Shown here piece after piece: positions 16,680 through 25,017 of a DNA stretch of 41,524 nucleotides. Source of the stretch: Promineifilum sp. (lineage in GTDB: Bacteria; Chloroflexota; Anaerolineae; Promineifilales; Promineifilaceae); contig JACFOH010000019.1 of assembly GCA_019454405.1 (NCBI GenBank), forward strand, positions 1-41,524, in the 5' to 3' direction. Each line of letters starts with the position of its first letter. The stretch's first letter is position 1. Position numbers and translations under genes: made by a program. Under the pieces are notes generated by a model. It ran no database searches. It was given only the letters and a program-made list of their open reading frames with translations, and was not told the origin of the DNA.

Positions 16680-18536
16680 ATGCCCCTGTTACCTGGTGAA
16701 CGCCTGCACAACCGCTATCGCATCGTCAGCCTGCTGGCTCACGGCGCGTATGGAGCCGTCTATCGCGCCTGGGACATAACCGACCGGCGAGACGTCGCCA
16801 TCAAGGAGTACCTCGATCCGTCGGTCGAAATCCAGAAGCGGTTCCGGGCCGAGGCACGCCGTCTGGCCGCCCTGAGCCATCCGCAAATCCCGCAAGTGCT
16901 CGACCATTTTGCGCTGGACAACGGCCAGTATCTCGTCAGCGACTACATCGACGGCATCGACCTGCAGAGTCTGCTTGACCAATACGGCCCGCTGCCTTCA
17001 GACCTCATCGTCCCCTGGCTGCAAGCGGCCACCGTCCCCCTGACCTATCTGCACGGCCAGGGCCGGCTCCATCTCAACATCAAACCGGCCAATATCCGCC
17101 TCACGCCGGCGGGCGAGGTCTACCTGGTCGATTCCGGCCTGCCGGGGCTGGGTGTGCGGCCCAACACAACGGGCTACGGCTCGCCGGAGCAACAGGCACA
17201 GGCCGAGGCGGGTCCGACGGCCGACGTCTACAGTCTGGGAGCCACGCTCTACACCCTACTGACCGGCGTGGTGCCGCCCAACCCGCTGAGCCGTGAGACA
17301 GGGCTGGCCGACTTGGTCCCAGCGCGCGAAGTGAACTCCGATATCGAACCATACCTGTCTATCGTCGCCGGGCGAGCCATGTCGCTGCGGGCCGATACGC
17401 GCTACGACACGGCCGAGGCGTTCGGCCGGGCGCTGGAACGGCCGGCCGGTCGCCCCGCGCCGGCGGTCAGTTCCTTGCGACGTGCCGGGCCGGAACCAAA
17501 CCTTACGGCTCCGGCGGCCGCTCCGCCCCGTGTGGCGACAAAACCCCGCCGCCGGCTGGAGCTTCGAACGGCCATCGGCATGGCCGGCGCGCTGCTGATC
17601 GTACTGGTAATCCTGGGGTCCTACTACCTGAACAATCTTGAGCGTCCAGTGGTGCAAGGGCCGGAAGCCACCGCCACCCTGCAATCGGCCGTCATCGCCG
17701 CTCTGACGCAACTGGCGCCCACCCCCAGCCCCACCCCGGAGCCAACCATACCGCCGACGCCCTCCCCCGTGCCACTCATCACCGAGACCGGTTCGCGCAT
17801 GATCTACGTCCCCGGCGGCACATTCTATATCGGCGACGACGCCAGCGAGAAGAACGACGAAAAACCGGCCCGGCGAATCACCCTGGATTCCTTCTACATC
17901 GACGAGACTGAGGTGACCAACGGAGCCTACGCCCAATGCGTGGACGCCGGGGCCTGCCCACGGCCCGCCCGTGCCGGAGCGACCTACTATCAGAGCTATT
18001 ACGGCAATCCGGATTTCGACGACTACCCGGTCATCAATGTGAGCTGGTACAACGCCGATGCCTTCTGCAAGTGGCGCGGCGCCCGACTGCCCAGCGAGGC
18101 CGAATGGGAATATGCCGCTTCATTCGATCCGATGGAAGGCGCGAAATACAAGTTCCCCTGGGGTGACATTTTCGACGGCAACCAGCTCAACTTCTGCGAC
18201 GTGAATTGCCAACGTGAAGACCGGGGGTTCGAATGGGACGACGGCTTCCGCGACACCGCTCCGGTCGCCAGCTATCCCGGCGGCCGCTCGCCCGCGGGCG
18301 CCTACGATATGTTAGGTAACGTCATGGAGTGGGTCGGTGACTGGTACGATTTCCGCGCCTATCGCGATATCACCGACACGAACCCGCGAGGGCCGATCGA
18401 GGGCGACTTCAAATCCTTGCGCGGCGGCTCCTGGTTCACACCGCCTAACAGCCTCGGCAACACAGTGCGCGGCAACCTGGACCCGACCGTGGCTCAATCC
18501 ACGCTCGGCTTTCGCTGCGCCATGCTGCCGCCGTAG
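16680..18536 (+). CDS. Membrane pseudokinase fused to a SUMF1/FGE-like domain
   Basis: A 618-residue bitopic protein. Residues 10-260 have a Ser/Thr kinase fold with the ATP-anchoring K42 (VAIKEY), but the catalytic loop reads HLNIKPAN (131-138), with Asn at the catalytic Asp position, and DFG is DSG (151-153). The glycine loop is also degenerate (first Gly replaced at A20). Phosphotransfer is therefore doubtful. A proline/alanine-rich linker, one membrane helix (about 298-318), a Pro/Thr-rich stalk (about 345-365) and a formylglycine-generating-enzyme-like domain (374-618) follow; the last should face outward. That domain has GGTFYIGD, DETEVTNGAY, RLPSEAEWEYAA, GNVMEWVGDWY and LRGGSW...LGFRCA. 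The two catalytic Cys of true FGE after GGSW are absent, so a binding role is likelier. Upstream lies the NACHT gene, a probable partner. Confidence 0.85.
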   Translation: MPLLPGERLHNRYRIVSLLAHGAYGAVYRAWDITDRRDVAIKEYLDPSVEIQKRFRAEARRLAALSHPQIPQVLDHFALDNGQYLVSDYIDGIDLQSLLDQYGPLPSDLIVPWLQAATVPLTYLHGQGRLHLNIKPANIRLTPAGEVYLVDSGLPGLGVRPNTTGYGSPEQQAQAEAGPTADVYSLGATLYTLLTGVVPPNPLSRETGLADLVPAREVNSDIEPYLSIVAGRAMSLRADTRYDTAEAFGRALERPAGRPAPAVSSLRRAGPEPNLTAPAAAPPRVATKPRRRLELRTAIGMAGALLIVLVILGSYYLNNLERPVVQGPEATATLQSAVIAALTQLAPTPSPTPEPTIPPTPSPVPLITETGSRMIYVPGGTFYIGDDASEKNDEKPARRITLDSFYIDETEVTNGAYAQCVDAGACPRPARAGATYYQSYYGNPDFDDYPVINVSWYNADAFCKWRGARLPSEAEWEYAASFDPMEGAKYKFPWGDIFDGNQLNFCDVNCQREDRGFEWDDGFRDTAPVASYPGGRSPAGAYDMLGNVMEWVGDWYDFRAYRDITDTNPRGPIEGDFKSLRGGSWFTPPNSLGNTVRGNLDPTVAQSTLGFRCAMLPP

Positions 18537-18552
18537 CGGCTCCTTCCCTCGC

Positions 18553-21021
18553 TCAGTGAACAGGTAGCGGCTGCACCTTCCAGATATCTTCGCAATATTG
18601 GCGCATCGCCCGGTCGGACGAGAAGAAGCCGCATCGAGCCGCATTGAGGATCGACTTGCGCGTCCAGGCATCGGCGTCGAGGTAAGCGCGCTCGACCTCA
18701 TCCTGGCAATCGATATAGGCCTGATAATCGGCCAACACCATAAACTCGTCGCGGTCGAGCAACGAGCGCACGATCGGCTGGAAGAGGCTCGCATCGCCGC
18801 CGGAAAAGACACCGGAGCCGACCTGGTCGAGGATCCGCTTCAGATTAGCATCGCCGGCGACATAGTCTCCCGGGTGATAGCCCTGGGCCTTTAACGACAG
18901 CACTTCCTCGACGCGCATCCCAAACAGGAAGAAATTCTCCGCCCCCACTCGATCGCGAATCTCGATATTGGCCCCATCGAGCGTGCCAATCGTCAGCGCT
19001 CCGTTAAGGGCGAACTTCATGTTGCCCGTGCCCGAGGCTTCCTTGCCCGCCAGCGAGATTTGCTCGGACAGATCGGCCGCGGGGTAGATCAACTCGCCCA
19101 GCGTCACATTGAAATTCGGCAGGAAGGCGACTTTCAGCGTTTTACCGGCCACCGGATCGTTGTTCACAACCTCGGCGACCGAGTTGATAAGCTGGATGAT
19201 GAGCTTGGCCATGTAGTAGCCGGGCGCGGCTTTGGCTCCGAAGACGAACGTCCGCGGCGTCATCTGCAGCGTGGGATCGTCCTTCAACCGATTGTAGAGC
19301 GTAATGATATGGAACGCCTTGAGCAGCTGGCGCTTGTACTCATGCAGGCGCTTGACCATCACATCGAATATCGACTCAGGGTTGACGCGAATACCGAGAT
19401 GGATGAGGATAGCGTCGGCCAGGTCAACCTTGTTAGCGGCTTTCACCGCGCGCCATTGAGCCTGAAAATCAGCGTCGTCGACAAACTTCTCCAGCTTGGC
19501 GAGCTGGTCGAGATCGCGCAACCACTCTTCATCGCCTAATTTATCTGTGATCAGCGCCGAGAGTCGCGGGTTGGCCTGCCGAATAAACCGGCGCGGCGTG
19601 ACCCCGTTGGTCTTGTTGTTGAAGCGCTCCGGCCACATCTCATAGAAATCGTGCAGAACGCGCTCCTGAAGCAGCTGTGTGTGCAGGGCAGCCACGCCGT
19701 TGACGGAGAAGCTGCCGACCACGGCCAGGTGGGCCATACGGATTTGCCGGTCGCCACCGTCTTCGATGATCGACATGCGCGCGAGCCGGTCGTAGTCGTT
19801 GGGGAAGCGAACGCTGACATCGGCCAGGAAGCGCCGGTTAATCTCGTTGATAATCTCCATGTGGCGCGGCAGCAAGCGTTCAAACAGGCTCACCGGCCAC
19901 TTCTCCAGAGCCTCGGGCATCAGGGTGTGGCAAGTATAGGCGAAGGTCTTGTGGGTGATCTCCCACGCCTGATGCCACTCCATGTCATAATCGTCCATGA
20001 GCACGCGCATCAGCTCTGGGATGCCGACGACCGGATGGGTGTCGTTGAGCTGAATAACTGCCTTATCGGCCAGATCATCGATGGTGTTGCCCGAGCGCTT
20101 CAGACGCTCGATGATGTCCACCAGCGAGCAAGCCACAAAGAAGTACTGCTGGCGCAAACGCAGCTCGCGCCCCTGGGGCGTGTTGTCGTTGGGATAGAGC
20201 ACCTTGGAGATGGTCTCGCTGTGCACCTGTTGCTGGACAGCGCTGGCATAGTCGCCGATATCGAACAGGCGGAAATCGAACTCCGAGGCGGCACGCGCGC
20301 GCCAAATACGCAGGACGTTGACCGTCTCCGTGCCGTAGCCCGGCACGAGAATATGATGCGGTTCGCCCATGACTTGTTCGGCCGGGTTCCAGCGACTATG
20401 ATAACGACCGTTGCTATCCTGGTAAATCTCTGTATGCCCGCCGAATCCGACCGGGATCATGGCGTCGGACCAGGCAAATTCCCAGGGGAAATCAAGCGCC
20501 AGCCAGTCGTCAGGCTGCTCCACCTGGGCGCCATCGCGGAATTCCTGGCGGAAGATACCGTATTCGTAACGGATTCCGTAACCGACGGCAGGGATGTCCA
20601 TCGTGGCCAGCGAATCGAGGAAGCAAGCCGCCAGGCGACCGAGGCCGCCGTTGCCAAGCCCCGGCTCCACATCGTGGGCGATCATGTCTTCCAGCGCGAA
20701 TCGCGTATCCTTCAGGGCCGCGCGAGCCACATCCTCGGTCTGGGAATACAACAGGTTTTGTTGCAACTGGCGGCCGAGAAGATATTCAGCCGAAAGGTAG
20801 TAGACGAAGCGGGGGTTCACCTCGTAACGCATGTCCACCGTGCGACGATACCGTTCGATCAGATAATTGCGCACGGTGCGCGAAAACACCATGTAATAAT
20901 CATAGTCGGTGGCCGATCGCGCGTTAGCGCCACGCGAATAATAGAGGCTATCGACCATATTCTGGAGGAACGCTTCCGGCGTCCTCTCCAGACGTTCATG
21001 GGACGGATTGCGCGTTTCCAT
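18553..21021 (-). CDS. glgP: Glycogen/starch phosphorylase
   Basis: A cytoplasmic GT35 enzyme of 822 residues that releases glucose-1-phosphate from glycogen or maltodextrin with phosphate. The length matches the long (GlgP/MalP, non-thermophile) branch. The pyridoxal-phosphate Lys is K669 in [11 protein letters not shown]. Also visible are [15 protein letters not shown] near the N-terminus, [15 protein letters not shown], and [11 protein letters not shown]. The ATG directly follows the nuoN stop codon (TAA then ATG, no gap), so it is very probably co-transcribed and translationally coupled with the complex I operon. It is convergent with the pseudokinase gene, only 16 bases from its stop. 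Confidence 0.95.
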   Translation of the reverse strand: METRNPSHERLERTPEAFLQNMVDSLYYSRGANARSATDYDYYMVFSRTVRNYLIERYRRTVDMRYEVNPRFVYYLSAEYLLGRQLQQNLLYSQTEDVARAALKDTRFALEDMIAHDVEPGLGNGGLGRLAACFLDSLATMDIPAVGYGIRYEYGIFRQEFRDGAQVEQPDDWLALDFPWEFAWSDAMIPVGFGGHTEIYQDSNGRYHSRWNPAEQVMGEPHHILVPGYGTETVNVLRIWRARAASEFDFRLFDIGDYASAVQQQVHSETISKVLYPNDNTPQGRELRLRQQYFFVACSLVDIIERLKRSGNTIDDLADKAVIQLNDTHPVVGIPELMRVLMDDYDMEWHQAWEITHKTFAYTCHTLMPEALEKWPVSLFERLLPRHMEIINEINRRFLADVSVRFPNDYDRLARMSIIEDGGDRQIRMAHLAVVGSFSVNGVAALHTQLLQERVLHDFYEMWPERFNNKTNGVTPRRFIRQANPRLSALITDKLGDEEWLRDLDQLAKLEKFVDDADFQAQWRAVKAANKVDLADAILIHLGIRVNPESIFDVMVKRLHEYKRQLLKAFHIITLYNRLKDDPTLQMTPRTFVFGAKAAPGYYMAKLIIQLINSVAEVVNNDPVAGKTLKVAFLPNFNVTLGELIYPAADLSEQISLAGKEASGTGNMKFALNGALTIGTLDGANIEIRDRVGAENFFLFGMRVEEVLSLKAQGYHPGDYVAGDANLKRILDQVGSGVFSGGDASLFQPIVRSLLDRDEFMVLADYQAYIDCQDEVERAYLDADAWTRKSILNAARCGFFSSDRAMRQYCEDIWKVQPLPVH

Positions 21022-22518
21022 TTACCCGCCGGCGGCCAGCGATTGAACGCTGTGGAAGACAGCTTGCCGGGCCAACTCGAACCATGTACCGGGCAGCAGA
21101 CCAAGCAACAACGTCGCGACGGCGGCGATCACGATGACCGATGCCAGCGATGGCTTCATCACAATCTGGCCCTCGCCCTCATACATGTACATATAGAAGA
21201 CGACACGCAGATAGTAATAGCCGGAGATGACGCTGGTGAGAACGCCGACGAGAACCAGCCATATCAGGCCCTGCGCTTCGATGGCCGCGCGAAAGACGAA
21301 GAACTTGGCCGCGAAGCCACCCGTCGTCGGAACGCCCGTCAGCGACAACATGAAAAAGGCCATACACAAGGCAACCCACGGGTAGCGCTTGGCCAATCCC
21401 TTATAGTTTTCCAGCAGGACGCCCTCGCCCTCCTTGTGCTCCACGGCCACGATCACGGCGAACGCGCCCAGGTTGGTGAAGGCATAGGCAAACATGTAGA
21501 AGATGGCCGCGCTCAGGCCATTCGGGTTATTGAAGGCGGCCGCCACGCCGATGAGGATATAGCCGGCATGGGCGATGCTGCTATAGCCAAGCATGCGCTT
21601 GATATTGGTCTGCGAGATGGCCAGGATGTTACCGACAAGGAGCGTCAACGCGGCCAGGAAGGCGATTGCCGTGGCCCAGGTGCCGCCCAGAGTTGGCAAG
21701 CCGACCAACATGATGCGTAAAATGGCCGCAAAGCCGCCGACCTTGGCCCCCACGGACATGAAGGCGGTGACGGCCGTCGGCGCGCCTTCGTAGACATCCG
21801 GGGTCCACATATGGAACGGCGCCGCAGCGACCTTGAAGCTGAAGCCGACCAGCATCATCGCCGCGCCGCTCAACAGGAGCAGCGTCGTGCCGTTCTGGGC
21901 CGCGGCCACAACGCCGGGCAAAGATGTCGTCTCTGTCGCGCCATAAGTCAGAGCGATGCCAAAGACAAAGATGGACGATGAAAACGCGCCCACCAAAAAG
22001 TACTTCAGTGAGGATTCTTCCGATTCCGGCCGCGGGCTGGCAAAGCCGGACAAAATATAGAGCGGGATCGACAGTAGCTCGAGGGCCAGGAAAATGAGGA
22101 TGAGGTCGTTGGCCATGCCCATCAGCATCATGCCGCCGAGCGAGAACAACATGAGCATGTAAAATTCCGGCCGGTCGCGTCCTGTCCGTTGCAGGTAGTT
22201 AATGGACAACAGAACCGACAGGATGCCGGTGATGGCGAAGATGATGTTGAAGGCGATGGCGAAGTTGTCGGCCACGAGCATAGGCGGGCCGCCGGCCACG
22301 CTGAACGCGGAGCGGCCGCTGTTCCACAGGCTGATCGAGATGATCGCCGAAGCCGCCAGGCCCACGATCGCCAGAATCGGAGCCCACTGCCTGATGCGCT
22401 CCTCGCTCACGAACAGGTCGAGCAGCATAATCAGAACGCCCATCCCGGCCACCAGTAATAAGGGCCATACGACGGCATAATCTATAACAGGCGGTACAAA
22501 TTCCATAACAATCCTCAT
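21022..22518 (-). CDS. nuoN: NADH-quinone oxidoreductase subunit N
   Basis: A 498-residue antiporter-like membrane subunit of complex I, one of three proton-channel subunits. About 14 hydrophobic segments are visible, as is usual. Family motifs include the Glu-bearing FLALELLSIPLYIL region, the Lys-bearing VGFSFKVAAAPFHMWTPDVY and the later SLTGVPTTGGFAAKF. It is the last nuo gene in the operon, separated from nuoM by a metallophosphoesterase gene, and its stop abuts the glycogen phosphorylase start. Confidence 0.96.
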   Translation of the reverse strand: MRIVMEFVPPVIDYAVVWPLLLVAGMGVLIMLLDLFVSEERIRQWAPILAIVGLAASAIISISLWNSGRSAFSVAGGPPMLVADNFAIAFNIIFAITGILSVLLSINYLQRTGRDRPEFYMLMLFSLGGMMLMGMANDLILIFLALELLSIPLYILSGFASPRPESEESSLKYFLVGAFSSSIFVFGIALTYGATETTSLPGVVAAAQNGTTLLLLSGAAMMLVGFSFKVAAAPFHMWTPDVYEGAPTAVTAFMSVGAKVGGFAAILRIMLVGLPTLGGTWATAIAFLAALTLLVGNILAISQTNIKRMLGYSSIAHAGYILIGVAAAFNNPNGLSAAIFYMFAYAFTNLGAFAVIVAVEHKEGEGVLLENYKGLAKRYPWVALCMAFFMLSLTGVPTTGGFAAKFFVFRAAIEAQGLIWLVLVGVLTSVISGYYYLRVVFYMYMYEGEGQIVMKPSLASVIVIAAVATLLLGLLPGTWFELARQAVFHSVQSLAAGG

Positions 22519-22583
22519 CAGTAGTAAACCACAAACCGCTCGGATTTCACAGGTTTACGGCGCTGTATCTCGTTGAAAAAATC

Positions 22584-23384
22584 CTATCCCGGCCGCCCAA
22601 ACGACCGCTGCTGAATGATCATCTGCTCGCCCAACAGCTGGACGAAATTAAACGCCGGCATAGCGTCACCATCCGGATGAGCCGCCTCGTCGTTCGGCCA
22701 GGCGGTAAATCCGGCGAAAGTGCTCATGACGCTGCAGTAGAGGATGCCGTCGCGCACGGTCTGCATGGAGTTATGAACATGACCATGAAAGACGGCGCGC
22801 AATCGCCCTCGCGCCGGCAGGAGCGCCTGATGCATTTCCTCGCCGTTAAGCAGCAGCATATTGGCATCCATCCAGGGCGAATTGAGTCGCAGCGCCGGAT
22901 AATGGATGAAGACGCTCAGTGGCGGTCCATCAGGTGTACACTCCCGGCGCAACACCTCCAGTTGTTGCCCGGAGAGCAATCCGTGAGGATCGATCTCATC
23001 AGGGCCACGACCGTCGAGCACCAGAAACCGCTCACCTCGCACCTCGAACGTGTAAGAGAGCATATCAGTCCCCGGCTGACAATCCACCTTTGGCCCCATC
23101 GGCAGGAAGCGATGGATATCGGCCGAGGTATCATGGTTGCCCGTGCAGTAGTAGACGGGGTAATCAAGCGCGGCGAACGTCTCGGCCGCCAGTCGATAGG
23201 CCTCTTCGGTTGGATGGGTCGTCACGTCGCCGGTGTGGATGACGAAATCGAGGCGCGCCGGCAAATTATTGATGATGTTAATGATATGCCGGGCATAGGG
23301 CAACGGACGGTATCCGTGCCGCTGATAATCCTCCGCCGGCCCGAAATGGGTGTCGCTGAGATGGACGAAATAGACCGGATCCAT
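22584..23384 (-). CDS. Calcineurin-like metallophosphoesterase inserted between nuoM and nuoN
   Basis: A 266-residue dinuclear metal phosphoesterase of the Icc/CpdA-like type. All five blocks are visible: D11 and H13 in LSDTHFG, HTGDVT, TGNHD, FIHYP and HGHVHN. Close relatives split cyclic nucleotides or other phosphodiesters; the substrate is unknown. It is not a complex I component but lies on the same strand between nuoM (76 bases upstream) and nuoN (65 bases downstream), so it is likely on the same transcript. A strong hairpin at 23403-23445 separates it from nuoM. No good ribosome site precedes its ATG. Confidence 0.87.
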   Translation of the reverse strand: MDPVYFVHLSDTHFGPAEDYQRHGYRPLPYARHIINIINNLPARLDFVIHTGDVTTHPTEEAYRLAAETFAALDYPVYYCTGNHDTSADIHRFLPMGPKVDCQPGTDMLSYTFEVRGERFLVLDGRGPDEIDPHGLLSGQQLEVLRRECTPDGPPLSVFIHYPALRLNSPWMDANMLLLNGEEMHQALLPARGRLRAVFHGHVHNSMQTVRDGILYCSVMSTFAGFTAWPNDEAAHPDGDAMPAFNFVQLLGEQMIIQQRSFGRPG

Positions 23385-23402
23385 ACTCGAAACACGAGAA
23401 CC

Positions 23403-23445
23403 GGGATACGAGGGCGGAAGCAGGTTTGTTCCGCTCTCATATCCC
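23403..23445 (-). other. Stable hairpin between nuoM and the metallophosphoesterase gene
   Basis: A 16-base arm (23403-23418) and its near-exact complement (23430-23445, 14 of 16 identical in Watson-Crick terms, plus one G-U pair) enclose an 11-base loop. A smaller dyad, CTCG AAACA CGAG, lies at 23386-23398. No T-run follows on the minus strand, so mRNA processing, stabilisation or partial termination inside the operon are all possible. Confidence 0.5.
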
Positions 23446-23460
23446 GATCCTCATCATTAG

Positions 23461-24975
23461 CTAGGGAGTTAACGCCAGGGCGGCCCGGCTGATATCGTTC
23501 ACCAACGCGCTGACCGTGCTGTCCATCAAGTGGAAATAGCCGGCCGGAGCAACGCCGATCCAGAAAATGAAGAGCAGGAAGGCGATCAGGATGCCCATCT
23601 CGCGGCGCTTGAGCGGCGCGAGTCCCTTGACTGTCTCGGTGACGGGCGGGCCCATGAAAATACGCTGGAAGAACCACAGCAGGTAGATAGCCGCCAGGAT
23701 GACGCCGGTGGTGGCAAAGGCGGTGTAGATCCACGGCCGCGGCGCCAGCGATTCGGCGCCGATCGAACCCAGGAGAATCGTGAATTCGCCCACGAACCCG
23801 TTCAGGCCCGGGAGCCCCATGCTGGATAGCACGATGATGAGCGACATAGCGCTGAAAACAGGCATGACTCGCCAGACGCCGCCGTACTCGGCCATCACGC
23901 GCGTGTGCGAGCGCTCATAGAGCAAGCCGACAACGAAGAATAGCGCGCCGGTGCTGATACCGTGGTTGAATCCCTGCAGGATGGCTCCCTGGATACCAGC
24001 GTCGTTAAGGGCAAAGATGCCCAATACGACGAAACCCAAGTGGCTGATACTGGAATAAGCGACCAGCCTCTTCATGTCCTTCTGAGCGAAGGAAAGGATA
24101 GCGCCGTAGATGATACCGATGATAGCCAGCACGGCGATGAGCGGCGCGTAATGATAAGAGGCCTCGGGGAACAAGGGCAGGTTGAACCGCATGATGGCGT
24201 AGGTGCCCATCTTTAGCAAGACGCCGGCCAGGATGATAGAGCCGGCCGTCGGCGCCTCGGTGTGAGCATCAGGCAACCAGGAATGGAACGGGAAGACCGG
24301 CACCTTGATCGCGAAAGCTACAAAGAAGGCGATGAACAGGATATTCTGGGCATGGGCGAAAGCCTCGCGCCCGGCGATCAAGTCCGGTGTGGAGAACGTG
24401 CCGTTGGTGATGCCCATGTAAAGAATGGCGACAAGCATCAGCAGCGACCCAGCCATGGTGTAGAGGAAGAACTTGATCGAGGCGTAGACGCGACGGCTGC
24501 TGCCCCAGATGCCGATGAGGAAATACATCGGGATCAGGGTGAACTCCCAGAAGATGTAGAACAGGAACAAATCCTGGGCCAGGAAAACACCGAGCATGCC
24601 CGCCTCAAGCAACAGCATGAACCCGTAATACAGTTTCAGCTGATCCTTGATGGCCGACCACGACCCGATAATCGCCACAAGCGAAATGAAGGTCGTCAGC
24701 ATGACCATCAAGATGCTGAGACCATCCACCCCCAGGAAGTAGCTGATACCCCACGAGGGGATCCAGTCGACGCGATCGACCATCTGCAACGCAGGGTTGG
24801 TCGCGTCGAAGCGAAACAGCGCCAGCAAAGACACCACAAACGTGGCCGCCGAGGTAGCGATGGCGACGTACTTGATGTTATCATCGCCCGAACCGTCTTC
24901 CGGCTGCTTCATCAAGGCTATCGCCACAACACCCACCAGGGGAAGGAAGGTGAGAATCGTTAAAATCCAGTTCAT
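23461..24975 (-). CDS. nuoM: NADH-quinone oxidoreductase subunit M
   Basis: A 504-residue antiporter-like proton-channel subunit of complex I with about 14 hydrophobic segments. Conserved features are FYIFWEFTLIPMYFLIG with the key Glu, FAIKVPVFPFHSWLPDAHTE with the key Lys, and the LVAYSSISHLGFVVLG discontinuous helix region. A GGGG-containing purine stretch lies upstream of the ATG. It follows nuoL after 42 bases. Confidence 0.96.
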   Translation of the reverse strand: MNWILTILTFLPLVGVVAIALMKQPEDGSGDDNIKYVAIATSAATFVVSLLALFRFDATNPALQMVDRVDWIPSWGISYFLGVDGLSILMVMLTTFISLVAIIGSWSAIKDQLKLYYGFMLLLEAGMLGVFLAQDLFLFYIFWEFTLIPMYFLIGIWGSSRRVYASIKFFLYTMAGSLLMLVAILYMGITNGTFSTPDLIAGREAFAHAQNILFIAFFVAFAIKVPVFPFHSWLPDAHTEAPTAGSIILAGVLLKMGTYAIMRFNLPLFPEASYHYAPLIAVLAIIGIIYGAILSFAQKDMKRLVAYSSISHLGFVVLGIFALNDAGIQGAILQGFNHGISTGALFFVVGLLYERSHTRVMAEYGGVWRVMPVFSAMSLIIVLSSMGLPGLNGFVGEFTILLGSIGAESLAPRPWIYTAFATTGVILAAIYLLWFFQRIFMGPPVTETVKGLAPLKRREMGILIAFLLFIFWIGVAPAGYFHLMDSTVSALVNDISRAALALTP

Positions 24976-25017
24976 AATTTCCCCAACCTTATTTCAAAAT
25001 TTATGAGCCTCGAGTTC

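Noticed and set aside
18412-18530. The SUMF1 C-terminus as a variable region of a diversity-generating retroelement.
   Set aside because: SUMF1-like C-termini are common DGR targets, but no reverse transcriptase, template repeat or near-copy of this stretch was seen in the window.
17799-18536. Active formylglycine-generating enzyme for sulfatases.
   Set aside because: The paired catalytic cysteines are absent and no sulfatase gene is nearby.
19651-21720. A 689-codon plus-strand open frame opposite glycogen phosphorylase and nuoN.
   Set aside because: It spans two well-identified genes on the other strand, lacks family motifs, and is rich in His, Arg, Gln and Asp as expected from antisense reading of GC-rich coding DNA.
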